Source of the DNA: Bugula neritina
Taxonomy: Eukaryota; Bryozoa; Gymnolaemata; Cheilostomatida; Bugulidae
Assembly: GCA_964035545.1 (NCBI GenBank)
Contig: OZ037770.1
Location: 10,442,973-10,506,972, forward strand
Direction of reading: 5' to 3'
DNA length: 64,000 bases
The position numbers and the translations under genes were made by a program. Numbering within the stretch: the first letter of the stretch is position 1; each line of letters begins with the position of its first letter. Below the pieces are notes generated by a model. The model worked only from the letters and a program-made list of their open reading frames with translations. It did not search any database and was not told the DNA's origin. Positions 35,101 to 46,726 of this stretch are shown here, piece by piece.

Positions 35101-35612
35101 ACCAAAGTGTGGTACAATAAGGATCTGTCATTCAAGACCAAGTGTACAGTGTACAGAGCCATTGTCCTGTCCTCTCTGCTCTATGGAGCGGAGGCCTGGC
35201 CTGTATACAGGATAGCCGCTCACAAATTCAACACCTATATGATGAGACATCTACACCAGATCTTGAACGTGAAGTGGTGGGATTTCATCTCGAATGAGGA
35301 GACTCTAGCACAGGCAAATCTACCCAGCATGTATGAACTACTCATTCACAAAAACCTGAGATGGGCTGGTCATGTGCATCGAATGGATAACTCTAGATTA
35401 CCTAAGCAAATTCTCTATTCACAACTGAAAGAAGGCACCCGTGGTGTTGGCAGGCCGCGACTGAGATTCAAAGATACCGTTAAACGCAATCTAAAAGACC
35501 TGAAGATCCCTATTGGTAGCTGGCAATCTCTCAGCAAAGACAGATGTAAATGGAGGACCATGATTCACCGGAAGTCATCTTCGGACACGAAGGACAGCTA
35601 ATGATGATGATG
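32120..35612 (+). mobile_element. Full-length LINE (non-LTR retrotransposon), RTE-like
   Basis: Inserted about 3.9 kb upstream of gene C. ATATATAAGT occurs on both sides (32110-32119 and 35613-35622) as the target duplication, and the empty site is seen in units 1 and 2. It consists of a 392-bp 5' region, one long frame and almost no 3' UTR. It ends in an ATGATGATG tail, a feature of RTE-type elements. Clade assignment is tentative. Confidence 0.9.
32512..35601 (+). CDS. LINE endonuclease/reverse transcriptase
   Basis: An uninterrupted frame of 1029 residues. The N-terminal part is an APE-type endonuclease: ASWNIRT near residue 28, ALSEIRF near 63, GDFNARVG near 176 and STDHIMI near 270. The reverse transcriptase follows: SPGSDGIHPEVIK, GNYRGISLL, IDFTKAFDTVD near 644, GVKQGCVLAPTLF near 702 and the catalytic FADD near 764. 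The C-terminal part has the RWAGHVHRM segment common to this animal LINE group (often annotated as craniofacial development protein 2-like). It nicks target DNA and copies its own RNA there. All key acidic residues are present, so it may be active. The ATG at 32512 is the first in frame, and the upstream sequence is the 5' UTR. Confidence 0.95.
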   Translation: MKRKMNTKSYWQDVAQDKKVQISKLNLASWNIRTMLDRENTERPERRSAIISSELQKYGIDIAALSEIRFKDTGKIREESGYTIYWSGKTASERSESGVALAIRNELVSRLIEEPKAISDRLMSLRVPLSDERWCTVIAVYAPTMTNSQENINRFYDQLNQALRSVPAADKILLMGDFNARVGQDHSTWPGVIGKYGCGNLNSNGELLISVCSEHQLCITNTFFKHKPAHKFSWMHPRSKNWHLIDFVITRQRDLPDILDTRAMRGANCSTDHIMIRSKAKLRVRRKMKKGRTPCQKLDVSRLKNEEVRQELEKSLAGKLNSAPEGVESKWRAFKEIVYAESKVHLGTVSRKHEDWFDENNDELQELIQKRNKARADMLTRNTRSNKSKLRMAGRKLTGRCRELKNDWWLAKAAELQRFADTNDMKGFYQSMKTVWRPGVSHPDQLLASDSSTLLTEKQDLLARWTEHFSKLLNETPDIDDNIIENLRQAPIQDWMNDCPDIEEIIKATSMLSEGKSPGSDGIHPEVIKRGGPKLISTLHEIIKEAWKTAVVPQDWKDAQLITIFKKGDRKLCGNYRGISLLSIPGKVFARVLLNRLTSYAENFLPETQCGFRSGRGTADMIFALKQIQEKCIEQNMPLYMVFIDFTKAFDTVDRATLWKILQKLGFPSHFTNLISALHIGMKASVKLKGELSESFQVNNGVKQGCVLAPTLFSIFLSAVLQHAFENCDKGVWIQSRPGADLFNVNQYKSTTRTQKVLVRELMFADDTAFVAHSHGDAQELVNRFARASKAFGLKINIKKTETLYQPAPGAHDSGDSICIDNEDLANVNRFKYLGSTVMCNNKMDEEIHTRMSNASISFGRLKTKVWYNKDLSFKTKCTVYRAIVLSSLLYGAEAWPVYRIAAHKFNTYMMRHLHQILNVKWWDFISNEETLAQANLPSMYELLIHKNLRWAGHVHRMDNSRLPKQILYSQLKEGTRGVGRPRLRFKDTVKRNLKDLKIPIGSWQSLSKDRCKWRTMIHRKSSSDTKDS

Positions 35613-36047
35613 ATATATAAGTTTTCAAACTTATTGTGAATATTTGTAATTACATGACATAGTACAATATGTGTACAGCATCCTGTTGGTTAATCAAATC
35701 TTGGAAATCTTTTCGATTCAATAGTTGAAAATTTTAAGCACTTCAAGTCGAATGATTTTATCAAATTAGTTATTATTAATTATCCACTGTTTTTACTTTT
35801 AATCTGCTTCTTTTGTTTTACTTTTTTATATTTGAGGGACGTGCAGTTTCAATTCATGGGGTTTCACTGTAGCTCAGTAATTTAGTGCTGGTTCTTAATA
35901 ATACGCATATTAAGATGTATTTTAAATGCTTCTAGAGATTTGTTTTGTTTGTTTTATTTTTCCTTTACAATTCTTTGTTGAAACATATTTCTAAGAAAAA
36001 GTGTTTTTATGTAAAGCTTACATTTCCATTTTATAGGGTAAATCTAA

Positions 36048-39000
36048 ATGGCGGAGGCCGCAGTGGAAAAAGTTGTGTGTGGATTCTGTTTACTTGAAGA
36101 AGGTTTAGAGAATCCCAAGTGTTTACCATGTGGTCATGTACACTGTTTACTATGTCTTACTCGTAATGTTGATGTGAATGACATGATCAGGTGTCCCTGG
36201 TGTAGGTAAGTCAGTTCTGTATAGGCAAAGCTAAGACATACTGTTGGTAAATAGTTCATGATTTTCATCATATGTTTTATCTTATACTAAATTATTGCGT
36301 TCCATTACATTATATGTTTTACCTTATAATAATTTATTGCATTCCGTTATATATAGTTTCAATTATTACTAAGTAATTATGTGTCTCGTCACAGAGAAGT
36401 GTTTGATGTGAGAGTGGAGAATCTTCCATCTGCTGATGTAGAGGACAACTCCGTATCATGTGACGTCTGCACTAAGAAAGGGATAGAGAAAGTACCAGCA
36501 GTCATATTCTGCACTGTGTGTCGTAAACTCTTCTGCAGAAAACATGATGAGGTATTTGATTGATTATATAACTATTTACTGTTTGGGTAATGCACCATAA
36601 ACCATACTCGTAAGCCTATTTTAGTGATTTTGTGGGTTTATTAGAAATAGATTAAGCAGTCTGCATGCCAGTACTATTCTTTGCTGAATAAAAGTCTTCT
36701 TGGATGATTCAATATAATAGTCTTTATTTCTTATTAGATGTTTCCTCAGAAAGCTCCAGTGTAACACTGACTTAGCACTGGAAATTACCACCACTTCGGT
36801 TGTCCGAAACTCGGCCGAGACTCGGAATTACGTTGGCCGAAGTCGGAAGGTTCTGTCCGTGATCGAACCGACCCTTCCGAAGTCGCACCTTCGGGCTCCG
36901 ATCTCGGTCGAGTTTCGGCTCACATAACTTGTCAAATGTTTAATTATAAAAAAAGGTGGCGGAGGAATACAACTCTAATTACACTGGTACAAAAACATCT
37001 CCGCAATTCTATTACACTATTCCATTTTTTTTTTCGTTGAGTTATATTTTTTAGTAAATATATATTTTGTTATACTTAGCTACATGATGAAACCAGTGAT
37101 GAACACCAGAAGATGACCATATCTGACTACAGGATACAAGCCAAGAGATTGGAGAAGAGAGTTTGTCCCAAACACACAGCATATCCCTACTCACTGGGAT
37201 GTAAAGTCTGTGTTCGGCTGTTCTGTGTGCAGTGTGTATCTCCGAGCAACTTATGTGTTGGAGGTACGAAAGTTTTATGCTATTATTTTCTGTTATTGTT
37301 ATCTGGTATTTTGTAATTTTCTCAATGCAATTTTTAGTTTTTAGTAGTAGGTGATAGTGCATTAGTGGGCTTTTAAAAAGTAATTTGAATCTTTGAACAA
37401 GTTGATGTCAAAATGTATAAATTTTATGTTAAGATCAAATAGTAAAAACAGACCTGACTAAGAAAATAGCATGACAGAGTTGGAAAAATATGTCCGATTA
37501 ATAAATATTGATCTTAATTAGTAACTTATTGTACCAACTACTAGTATTTTTCCTTTATAGCAATTCTTTACATTTTCTCTGATTGGAGCTCAACTAATCT
37601 TGATTCAAGATCTTTACACCAATAATAGAGGGGTTTCAGACATCCCTCCAGAGGAATTTGTATTTTAAAGTTGCCTCCCCCTACAGGGATTGGGGGCAGT
37701 CTCAATGATATATAGAAGGCCCATAAAATAAGTAGAGATGTATGGTTTGAGTGAAGACTACTACTAGTATAAGTTTCATTTTTTCTGAGATTAATATTTT
37801 GGCATAGGTACACATATGAGCAGTTTCAGAAATTTTTTAAAAAATTTTGTTAATGATAAATGGCACAAAAAGAAAACTTCAAAGCATATTTGTGGTTTTG
37901 GTTATTGAGCAAATCTGAAGCTGGCAGCTGTCATTATTATTTGCTTTGCTGACTGTAACCAGTCTGGTTAGAGCTGCTAACCTTTCAACTCTTAGAACAA
38001 TAATAACATGCTCGTACACTATATAGCTGCACTAGTGGGCTCTGTCTTACTAAACTCCAAATGCTCCAAATTATGGGTTGGAACACATGCCTGTACGTTT
38101 ATGAAGGCACTGGCTCATTTGTATTAACATGTTCACGTACTTACACACCTATACTATGAAAATAACTAAGCCACCCTACTATCTAATATTTCTATATATC
38201 AAAAAAATTATTATAAATATAAAGATATGTATTAAAATAGATAGATTAAATTTGTAATTTCAAACAACATCTTATCTAAAAATGCCAAACACTGTATAAC
38301 TATATATATTTTTTAAAAGCATTTGTTTACATGACATGCCTGCAAGTCAATGAAAATATTTAAAGAACAGTAAAAGGAAGCATATAAATTTCAGAATAGT
38401 TTCTTCTTTTCTGAGATAAATATTTTGGAAATGTCCCACAATTCAACATTTAAATTAAGTCTGTAAAAGAATTTTTCACAGTGTATTTTCAATGAATAAT
38501 TATTCTTGCAAGCTGGTTTGTGTTTGTTCTGGCATGCCATTTTACAGTGGTCTAGTTAACTAGGTCAAAGTTCATTGAGGTGGAATTGTTTTATTAACCT
38601 CCTTGTGTCGATAAAATACTATCATTGGATTTAGAGCTTCTCTAAGCAACTTCGCAGTCTGATTAAATATCTGCGATACCTGCCTATTAGACAATCCAAA
38701 CCTAAAAAATAATATACTAAATCTTTGTATTACATGTATGGATGAAAAATAATGCAACAAATTGGCTAAAGCATGTTCAAGTAATGTAAAAAACTCGAAA
38801 TATAAATGAGTCCAACTAGAGCTAGTCAAGTGTGTAGTGTTTTTGGCCGATTTATATGTGTTGTTTAATCAGCTTATTATGTAGTGATGTAATCCTATAT
38901 AATGTAATTTAAGTTAGACAGCTAAAGTTGGACAGTTCTCATCGTGCACTTTCTTGAATAAGCAGTTATGTAATATAGAGAGACAGCTACTCAACAGAGA

Positions 39001-42000
39001 GCTTCAAGCAAACAAAATTCTTGCAACGAGGTTGATTGAATACAAAACAGCTGCTGTTATTCTTATAGCAGCATGCATTGTATAAGAGATAGCCTGATGG
39101 TTCACATAGTTTACATACAGTGACATACCACTGAAAATTATTAGAAACCACAGAAAAGATATAAAGGAGAGAATGCTGGCACAAAGGAAGTATAGCAATG
39201 CGGTCAAATATATGGCTGAAATCTGACCTAGAGATAAATAAGTACAAAATGTACATAATATAGCTAAATCAGTAAAGCCAAATGATTTGATATAAAAAGT
39301 ATTATCTGGGAATTTAGTGAAACTTAGTAGCATTATTTAGAACTCCACCTTTGAGCAAGACCCGTATGGAGTAAAGCCAATCTTAATTTTATTAGTGTCA
39401 TAAGAATGCAGTCATTATGACATAGTTCGTTCTTTCTATACTTTACAGCTGGTACTAAATGTACATTTCAACTTTTTTTGAAAACAAAATAAGTTGCTTT
39501 GGCTGAAAAGTGCTTTTTTTTGATGATTTTTTTTCTGCAATGCAGCAGTATACAATTTACAATGCTCCAAAAACATTTCTTTATTAGGAATGTTGGTATA
39601 CAAACAGCTTGCAAGAATAGTTATTTATTGAAAATACACTGTGAAATTTTTTTTACAGACTTAATTTAAATGTTGAATGGTGGGACATTTCCAAAATATT
39701 CATCTCAGAAAAGAAGAAACTATTCTGAAATTTATATGCTTCTTTTTACTGTTCTCTAAATATTTTCATTGACTTGCAGGCATGCCATGTAAACAAATGC
39801 TTTTAAAAAATATATATAGTTATACAGTGTTTGGCATTTTTAGATAAGATGTTGTTTGAAATTACAAATTTAATCTATCTATTTTAATACATATCTTTAT
39901 ATTTATAATAATTTTTTTGATATATAGAAATATTAGATAGTAGGGTGGCTTAGTTATTTTCATAGTATAGGTGTGTAAGTACGTGAACATGTTAATACAA
40001 ATGAGCCAGTGCCTTCATAAACGTACAGGCATGTGTTCCAACCCATAATTTGGAGCATTTGGAGTTCAGTAAGAGTACAGAGCCCACTAGTGCAGCTATA
40101 TAGTGTACGAGCATGTTATTATTGTTCTAAGAGTTGAAAGGTTAGCAGCTCTAACCAGACTGGTTACAGTCAGCAAAGCAAATAATAATGACAGCTGCCA
40201 GCTTCAGATTTGCTCAATAACCAAAACCACAAATATGCTTTGAAGTTTTCTTTTTGTGCCATTTATCATTAACAAATTTTTTTAAAAAAATTCTGAAACT
40301 GCTCATATGTGTACCTATGCCAAAATAATAATCTCAGAAAAAATGAAACTTATACTAGTAGTAGTCTTCACTCAAACCATACATCTCTACTTATTTTATG
40401 GGCCTTCTATATATCATGGAGACTGCCCCCAATACCTGTAGGGGGAGACAACTTTAAAATACAAATTCCTCTGGAGGGATGTCTGAAACCCCTCTATTGG
40501 AAATATGTATTCACAATGAACCTGTAAGGCACGAGGTCTGAACATATTTTGAGTTACTAATAAATTGCTTGTGCAGATTGAAATGAATCTATATTGTATT
40601 ACACAGATTCTGAGCATAAGCTGGTTAATTTGGATGACCTAATTAAAGACCTGATCAATATTGATAAATTGACTTCTGCAGAAGACAAGATGTCCGCCCA
40701 CTTCAAACAATTATCTAAATCTTTATCTGATTTTGATACTGAGACTGGCAAATTGCTGAATATTCTTCATACACAGAGAGATAAACATGTAAGATTAATA
40801 TTATTATCCAGTGGTATATTAATTTTAATATAATTATTGTAATTTGTATTTGAACTTTATGCTTCAGCATGCTTGTATTTTCATATCTTTAGATTTAATT
40901 TGCTTTGATTACTAAGCCATAAATCTTGATATTTGATAGTTTAAATAAAAGTAGAAAGCAAACAATGCTTTCTATAACTTCCTGTAATTTTTGTGTTGAA
41001 TTCTTTGTCTATTAATTTCATGTGTGCTAAGCTAGTTGATATCGTATTATTGCTTTAGTTGACTGAAGTGAGACTAAAGTATGAGAAACTGGAGAAGGAA
41101 TTCTTAGCTAGTAGAAAGAAGACTAAAGAGGAACTGAACAGATACATGGAGAGAGAAGTTGAAACTGTTTTGTCTCAACTGAGTAACAGTAGAATGAAGA
41201 TAGAAGCTCAACTTAGACAAAACCATCAGGTTTGTAACTAATCCAATATTTTCCACTAAACTGATTTTCCACTTTACTGTTTTCTGTCTTGTAATAATTT
41301 CTACTTATGATTTACACTTTGCGGTGTGTAAGAGATTCTGGTAGGTAGGCCTGTTTCTTTTCTCAATTCCTTGGGACCACCAGCAATTGTGCTGTCAAAT
41401 AAATTTGTATATGTAATACGGTTTTGTATGTTTTATAGTGGTATAGGTTATAGCATAGTGTATGTTATATAATAGTGTATGTCAGGGATGGGCAAATGTT
41501 TGTGAAATGAGGGGCCAGATCTCAATATTTAAGGTGCCAGAAAGGGCAGGTTTGTTTGTTTTAAATTCAAGGTACGCAATTCTGAACTATTAAATGCAGA
41601 TATGAATTGCCATTTCTCCAGTTTCCTGAGCTGAAAGTATAAATGGCAGAATGTAGATGCAGAATACAAAAGATATGACAGTTTATTAATTTACCAATTT
41701 GTATATAGTTTACTAAGCAAGAAAGTAGCAAATAATATATTTGGTACACTTATAGTACTATAATTAGTGAGGAGTGTGAAAAACACTTTTAGTAGCCATA
41801 ATAGCACTAATTTCACTGCTAGTAATGGGTTCATGTGTGGCTACTTGAAGCAAATCTTGCAGATGCTCATTGGTGAGCTAGCTGTGTTCTATTACTATTT
41901 TTATATGGCTCATGCTAGAAAACATGCATTTGCATTTATAAGTATAACTGAATATGCCCAGTACTCTTAGTCCCAGTTTAGCTAGTGTAGGGTACTTCTC

Positions 42001-44014
42001 ACTGGTTACTGGTGAAGTGTAGAAGCTAACTGTTGTTGCAGCAACTGGTAAATTGAGTTGCAACAGCAGCAACATCACATAACCCAAGTTGTAATGCTGC
42101 TATACTTATGCTCTCTGAAGGGTGATTTTTAGTTTCAGCAACTATATTATTTAATGTAAAATATCAGCAGTGACAGAAAGATGTCAAGTATATATTGGTT
42201 ATTGTGTATCTGTCTAGCAACTGTTCATATGTGGTCACATGTTACAGGTGGATCTGGTTGAAGGATTTGCAGAGATTAAAGAGAGAATACAGAGACTGAT
42301 ATCTGTTGAGATACCTAAACTAGAGTTGTGTGATGTCATGTCTCTAGAGGTCAAAGGTTAGTATACTAGACTAGAGCTGTTTGATGTCATGTCTCTAAAG
42401 GTCAAAGGTTAGTATACCAAACTAGAACTGTGTGATGACATGTCTATAAAAGTTAAAAGTTATAACTCTACAACCAAGCAAGTCAATCTTCCCTGACAAG
42501 ATTTCAATTCCTAATCTGTTGTATTGGTATTTCAATGCAGGTATAAGATAGATACAAACCTCATATACATAGACCAGAATATCGCCACCTTAGCTATTAT
42601 AGTAAATTATGGAAATAGCTAGGAGGAAGTATTACATTAAATATGTATATAATGATAAGAATAGTTCCTACAGTCTCCCTTACTAACTCTCACATAACTT
42701 GTACTTTGTAGAAGAGAAGAGAGAAATAGAGGCAGAACTGGTTCCTGCAGCAGACATGATTATTAGTTTAGATCAAGGAGTGACAACTCTCACTCTTCCT
42801 AAATCTCTCAAACTCCTACAGTCTGTTGATGTTTCTAATGGCTGTAGGTCTGCTTGTAAATATGAGGGCAACACTTATGTAGGGCTGGAAAATGATGCAG
42901 GGATAGACAGAATAGATGAGAGTTTCAGTGTTTCTAAGTCTTTTGTTTCTGTTACTAAGAATGTAAATGGAGTAGCAGCTTGTACTAACCAGTTGTATGC
43001 TTTAGTTTTTGTCAGTGATCGCAATCCTTCTTGGGTGGTGAATGTGTATGATCTTACTGGGAAACAGGTGACCAGCTGGTCGCATCATGATAATAGTGGT
43101 GGTGTAAACAAACTTGCTATTGTTGATGACCAGGTTGTAGTTCCTGATAGACACAGTAAAAGACTTACAATCTACTCTTTTACTGGGGAGGTAATTAAAC
43201 ATGTCCCCTGCCCTCTACTCAGTAATAGTCGTACAGCAATATGTGCAGCAGACAGACATTGTGTAGTAGTTTCTGACTCTGGTTCCTCTCAAGTATTTAA
43301 ATTAGACTTGACAACAGAGAAAGTCATCTGGACATGCAAGGATGTATATAAACCACGAGGTGTGACCTGCTATAGAAGTAAATATATTCTTGTGAGTAAC
43401 TACAGCAGTAAAACCACCATCTGGATACTGGATGTGGAGACAGGTTAGTGATTCCAGTATTGTAATGTATGTGTGCAAAATAGAATATATTTAACATGGA
43501 AACTTTGCTTCATATACGCTACATAATACTGTATGATAATACATTAAATTGTATACTCAAACCACAATCAGTGGATGGGCTGTTGGTAAGCCATTCAATA
43601 ATAAAATTCACAGCTCTACTGTATGTAATGGCGTTTATAATATAAATATATAGCTACATTTACCTTCCATTTAGGTTGTACACTATTTACACATTTGCTG
43701 TACAGTGCACTTTACAAATTGATAAGTATATTGTTAGGAAGTTGCTATTATAGGCCCATTGACTATATTTATTGAAACACATGACTAAAATATATTAAAA
43801 CAATATGCAGTCACAAAGGTTTCTCCCCAGTGTCAGGATACATATTATATTCAAGCTATATTGAACTTGTTATATTGTAGGTAGACAGTTATCTATGCTA
43901 GAAGATACAACTGTTAGGAGTGAGAGTAGTGTACTTGATCTCCATGTGTATGAAGACATGCTGATTGTACCCAGATGTCAAGAGAAGAAAGTTCTATTCT
44001 ACCAACTCAACTGA
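36048..44014 (+). CDS. TRIM-like RING/B-box/coiled-coil/beta-propeller protein, gene C
   Basis: Exons 36048-36205, 36395-36551, 37080-37263, 40607-40788, 41059-41229, 42248-42356, 42712-43443 and 43881-44014 give 608 residues with the same phases as gene A. RING (CGFC, CGHVHC, CPWC), B-box-like (CDVC, FCTVC, CRKH), second Cys/His cluster (CPKH, GCKVC, FCVQC), coiled coil and propeller are intact. Exon 4 and its introns match gene A, not gene B. Exon 3 starts after TTAG rather than TTCAG, with Leu replacing Ser. The gene is stretched to 8 kb by insertions in introns 2, 3 and 5. Propeller loops differ from A and B (SNGCRSA, LENDAG, VSDRNPSW, VYKPRG). Predicted RING E3 ligase; substrate unknown. 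Confidence 0.92.
36803..36918. repeat. CG-rich hairpin insertion in intron 2, gene C
   Basis: CCGAAACTCGGCCGAGACTC at the left mirrors the right end (ATCTCGGTCGAGTTTCGG). It lies within a larger segment (about 36620-37020) missing from intron 2 of gene A. Much richer in CG than the host sequence. Confidence 0.7.
37619..40500. mobile_element. Foldback element with about 0.9-kb inverted arms in intron 3, gene C
   Basis: The left arm 37619-38522 and right arm 39600-40500 are inverted copies, nearly identical by eye, and both outer ends read CCAATA...GAGGGGTTTCAG on their own strand. A 1077-bp spacer (38523-39599) separates them. No clear target duplication was found. Long arms suggest a Mutator-like or foldback DNA transposon, but no transposase was recognised. 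The spacer has minus-strand frames, one strongly hydrophobic (39333 down to 39004). Confidence 0.85.
39004..39333 (-). CDS. Hydrophobic reading frame in the foldback spacer
   Basis: A 109-codon frame with long hydrophobic stretches (AILCTFCTYL, YLTALLYFLCASILSFISFL, ITAAVLYSI), which could form three membrane spans. A second minus-strand frame (38829 down to 38572, with VSQIFNQTAKLLREALNP) lies downstream, but I found no convincing splice link. It may be a captured gene fragment or chance in AT-rich DNA. Function unknown. Confidence 0.25.
   Translation of the reverse strand: MLLSFTKFPDNTFYIKSFGFTDLAILCTFCTYLSLGQISAIYLTALLYFLCASILSFISFLWFLIIFSGMSLYVNYVNHQAISYTMHAAIRITAAVLYSINLVARILFA
41483..42150. 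mobile_element. Truncated hAT-like fragment in intron 5, gene C
   Basis: Starts CAGGGATGGGCAAA followed by GGGGCCAGATC, typical of one hAT terminus. The opposite terminus (TTTGCCCATCCCTG) is not present, and the interior is non-coding. This segment is absent from intron 5 of gene A. The right edge is approximate. Confidence 0.45.
42306..42458 (+). repeat. 51-bp tandem repeats spanning the exon 6 donor, gene C
   Basis: The last 51 bases around GATGTCATGTCTCTAAAG, including the GTTAGTATAC donor, are repeated twice more in the intron with exact 51-bp spacing. Gene B has two intact repeats plus a third split by a transposon. Gene A has one decayed repeat. Confidence 0.85.
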
Positions 44015-46537
44015 ACAGGTATTATGTATATAGTAGGAGTTATGTCTCTTTCATGAACTTTTGTCTCGTATGAAATTTTGGTAGCCAACCTGCACCCTAC
44101 CTGTGATTTGTCTACTAGTGTATGTCAAGAAAGGACAACTACATCAGTTTCTGTATCCTGAAGTCTGCGTTCAAAGTTCAAACTCACCTGACAAGCAGGA
44201 ATATGTGCCAATGTTGGAAAAACCCAAATACTGATAACATAGACTGTTTCTGATCCAATAGAATCTGTTAATTCATATACTGTGACATCACACAGCAGAA
44301 ATAGTTCAAACTTTTTTCTGCTTGCAATGCTATCCAATTCAACTTACTTGTTTGTTATGTATGCTTATCTCGACAAACTCAGGAAAGTTATTTGCCCAAT
44401 CAAAACATCGCCTTCTCTATATAGCATAAATTTTGTTGTTTGTTTCTTGCAGCACCTCGTCACCAAAATTAATTTTTCTGTAATAGCCAAATAATTGTGT
44501 TCAAGCTTTGAGCTGTATTTTCTCCTTTACATCCAGTTGGATTCGTGAGTCAATAACATAGTGCCTAATTACATAGCTGCGTGAGCGTGAGTACAAGATA
44601 ACTTACTTCTATTCCGCAAGCTTCCACTTTATATTACTAGTTGCAATATCTCATAGGCAACTAATAGCCGTGGTACAATATTCTACTTTTTAGAATAATA
44701 TTTAGTAATCTAAAAGTGTCTTCATACTTCTTTGATCCTTTATCTATTATTGGCAATGTTTCACAGGTGGTTAATTGTCAAAATACTATAATTGTTCTTC
44801 ATCTGGTGCTGTTTTAATTTATTACAGAAAATAGACTGATGTGGAACAGGAAGTAGTTTCTGCAGCAGACACATCTAGTTATTTGGTTTAGAAAGTGACA
44901 AGTGAAAAGGCAGCTGATTGGTCCATTCATCTGACCTAGTAACACTCTATGGTTACATTACCATGTCATTCATATGATACTTATTGTAACATTATTCTAT
45001 ATTATCTATCATACAGGGCTGAGAACTGAGTAGTAGCAGTTATTGTATATTATCTTTCTTATAGGAGTGAAAACTCTGTAGCACATGATTTCTATTACTA
45101 TTATCATGAGTCATATTGTATTAATATTAACCACATACTAGTTACATTACGTAATTTATGCTCTTCAAAACATATTTGGCTTAGAGCTTCTGTACTTATG
45201 AAATATTTTTTTGTAAAAGATGTGCTGAAGTGAAGGCTTATTCATACTGTAAACTAAAGTGGAAGCTTTCACAGTGTAGAGTATTAGAGATGTTATATTC
45301 TTAGTTCTGACTTGATAGAAGTCAGTCTCTGTATCACCTTACTGCACTGTCTTTATTTTACTCATTGGTGCACCTTGCATATGTCAACTGAGTATTAAAT
45401 ATATTCAACAGTTCAACAGAGCTAATAGACCAAATAAATTCTTTACACTGTATCACAGTTATGATGTAGTATTTTATATCTACAGCGCAACAAGGCATAT
45501 ATTGATGGTAGTGCTTACTTATTACTCTCTACATAGTAACAGTAGAAGCGTAAATTTCAAATCTCACTGATGGCATATATCAATTAAACAGCATATTATA
45601 ATTATTGGAAACTTACAATATGTAATATTGTCTTAGTAATATTATGTACATCAAAGTGTGGTACACTGACTTATATACATTCAAGGGGCATGTTATATTC
45701 CCTAGCATGTCATCAGTAAACAAAATATTATAAACATTATGAAGGCTTACTGCTGAGACTACCAATTGGCATAATATAATAAATAAATTTGCTGCCTCTA
45801 ATATGCACTCAGTTTATCATAATGGAAGGACAACTCTAATCTACCACAAACAGCCATGGAAAACTTACGTAATTACACTGCTTGCAGTTCGTGTATATTT
45901 TTCTATTAAATGCGAGTATTACTCAGTTATTCAATGACTAGTATTTGGCAATGCACTGTTGCTATTCTTTCATATGATAGAGAAAGCATTAGCCAATTGA
46001 AATCATCATACCATTCCTACTGAGGAGGGGCGTGACTACAATTACAGTTTGCATTCTAGTAGTAGGTAATGCACTGTTGCCTTACAATCATATAGAAAGC
46101 ATTAGCCAATAGGAATCATTACATTCTGACTGACAAGGGGCGTGGTTACAAGAAACAATAATTCAAGTTGGCATAAATTATTCAAAGTTTATTTACAGGC
46201 TACAGGTAAAATATTACTGTTTCATAATGAATAGATACACTATGAAGTAGAACCTAAAGTACAGCATTATACAGAATCATTAAAACATGATGAGTAGAAT
46301 TATAACTTACTCACCTTACTGGAAAATATACACAATAGTTGAGTATGTGAATTACTGGTTGTATAATAGTGAAGCAGCTATACATTATAAGATATTATAA
46401 AATATTTACTGTATAAACATAATGTCACATGTATTCATTATGTAACACATGTTTCTAATGTATAAGAAATACATAATTAGAGAGACAGAAAAATATAAAA
46501 ACAGTATAAAATGCAGTTTAGAAGTCAGTGGACAATG
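44015..46537. other. 3' flank of gene C and start of unit 4 spacer
   Basis: No gene seen. 44036-44815 is unlike the flanks of genes A and B, after which the shared sequence resumes with the exon 7 relic at 44828. From 45012 the unit spacer closely follows bases 1-1500. Confidence 0.5.
44828..44893 (+). pseudogene. Relic of exon 7 start (unit 3)
   Basis: AAAATAGACTGATGTGGAAC then CTGCAGCAGACACATC after a TTACAG acceptor. Same degenerate copy as in the other two units. Confidence 0.5.
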
Positions 46538-46636
46538 CTATGTAACACAGAGTAAGCCTTTGAGCTCTAGAAGTAAGAGATATTATTGTTGTCAGGTCGA
46601 GGTCAAATGACTCAAACAGGATTATGTTTAAATTAG
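46538..46636 (-). pseudogene. Deleted remnant of the minus-strand two-exon gene (unit 4)
   Basis: A deletion joins the last 30 or so bases of the final exon (stop codon at 46538-46540) directly to the middle of the upstream 93-nt exon. The intron, most coding sequence and the MITE are gone. Confidence 0.55.
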
Positions 46637-46726
46637 CTGTAAACAAATAAAGATACATACAATATTAGGTTAGACAGAGAAAATGATGGTTGATGTATAT
46701 TATGTGTGTGAATTGTACTTTTCAAA

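Larger units (their letters stand above)
27519..45011 (+). repeat. Tandem unit 3
   Basis: Same layout as unit 1. It is enlarged by a LINE upstream of gene C, a CG-rich hairpin in intron 2, a foldback element in intron 3 and a hAT-like fragment in intron 5. Its 3' flank between about 44036 and 44815 does not match units 1 and 2. Confidence 0.9.

Noticed and set aside
38572-39333. Minus-strand hydrophobic frames as a chemoreceptor-like gene
   Set aside because: No splice path links the frames and no family motif is visible. Kept only as a low-confidence frame.
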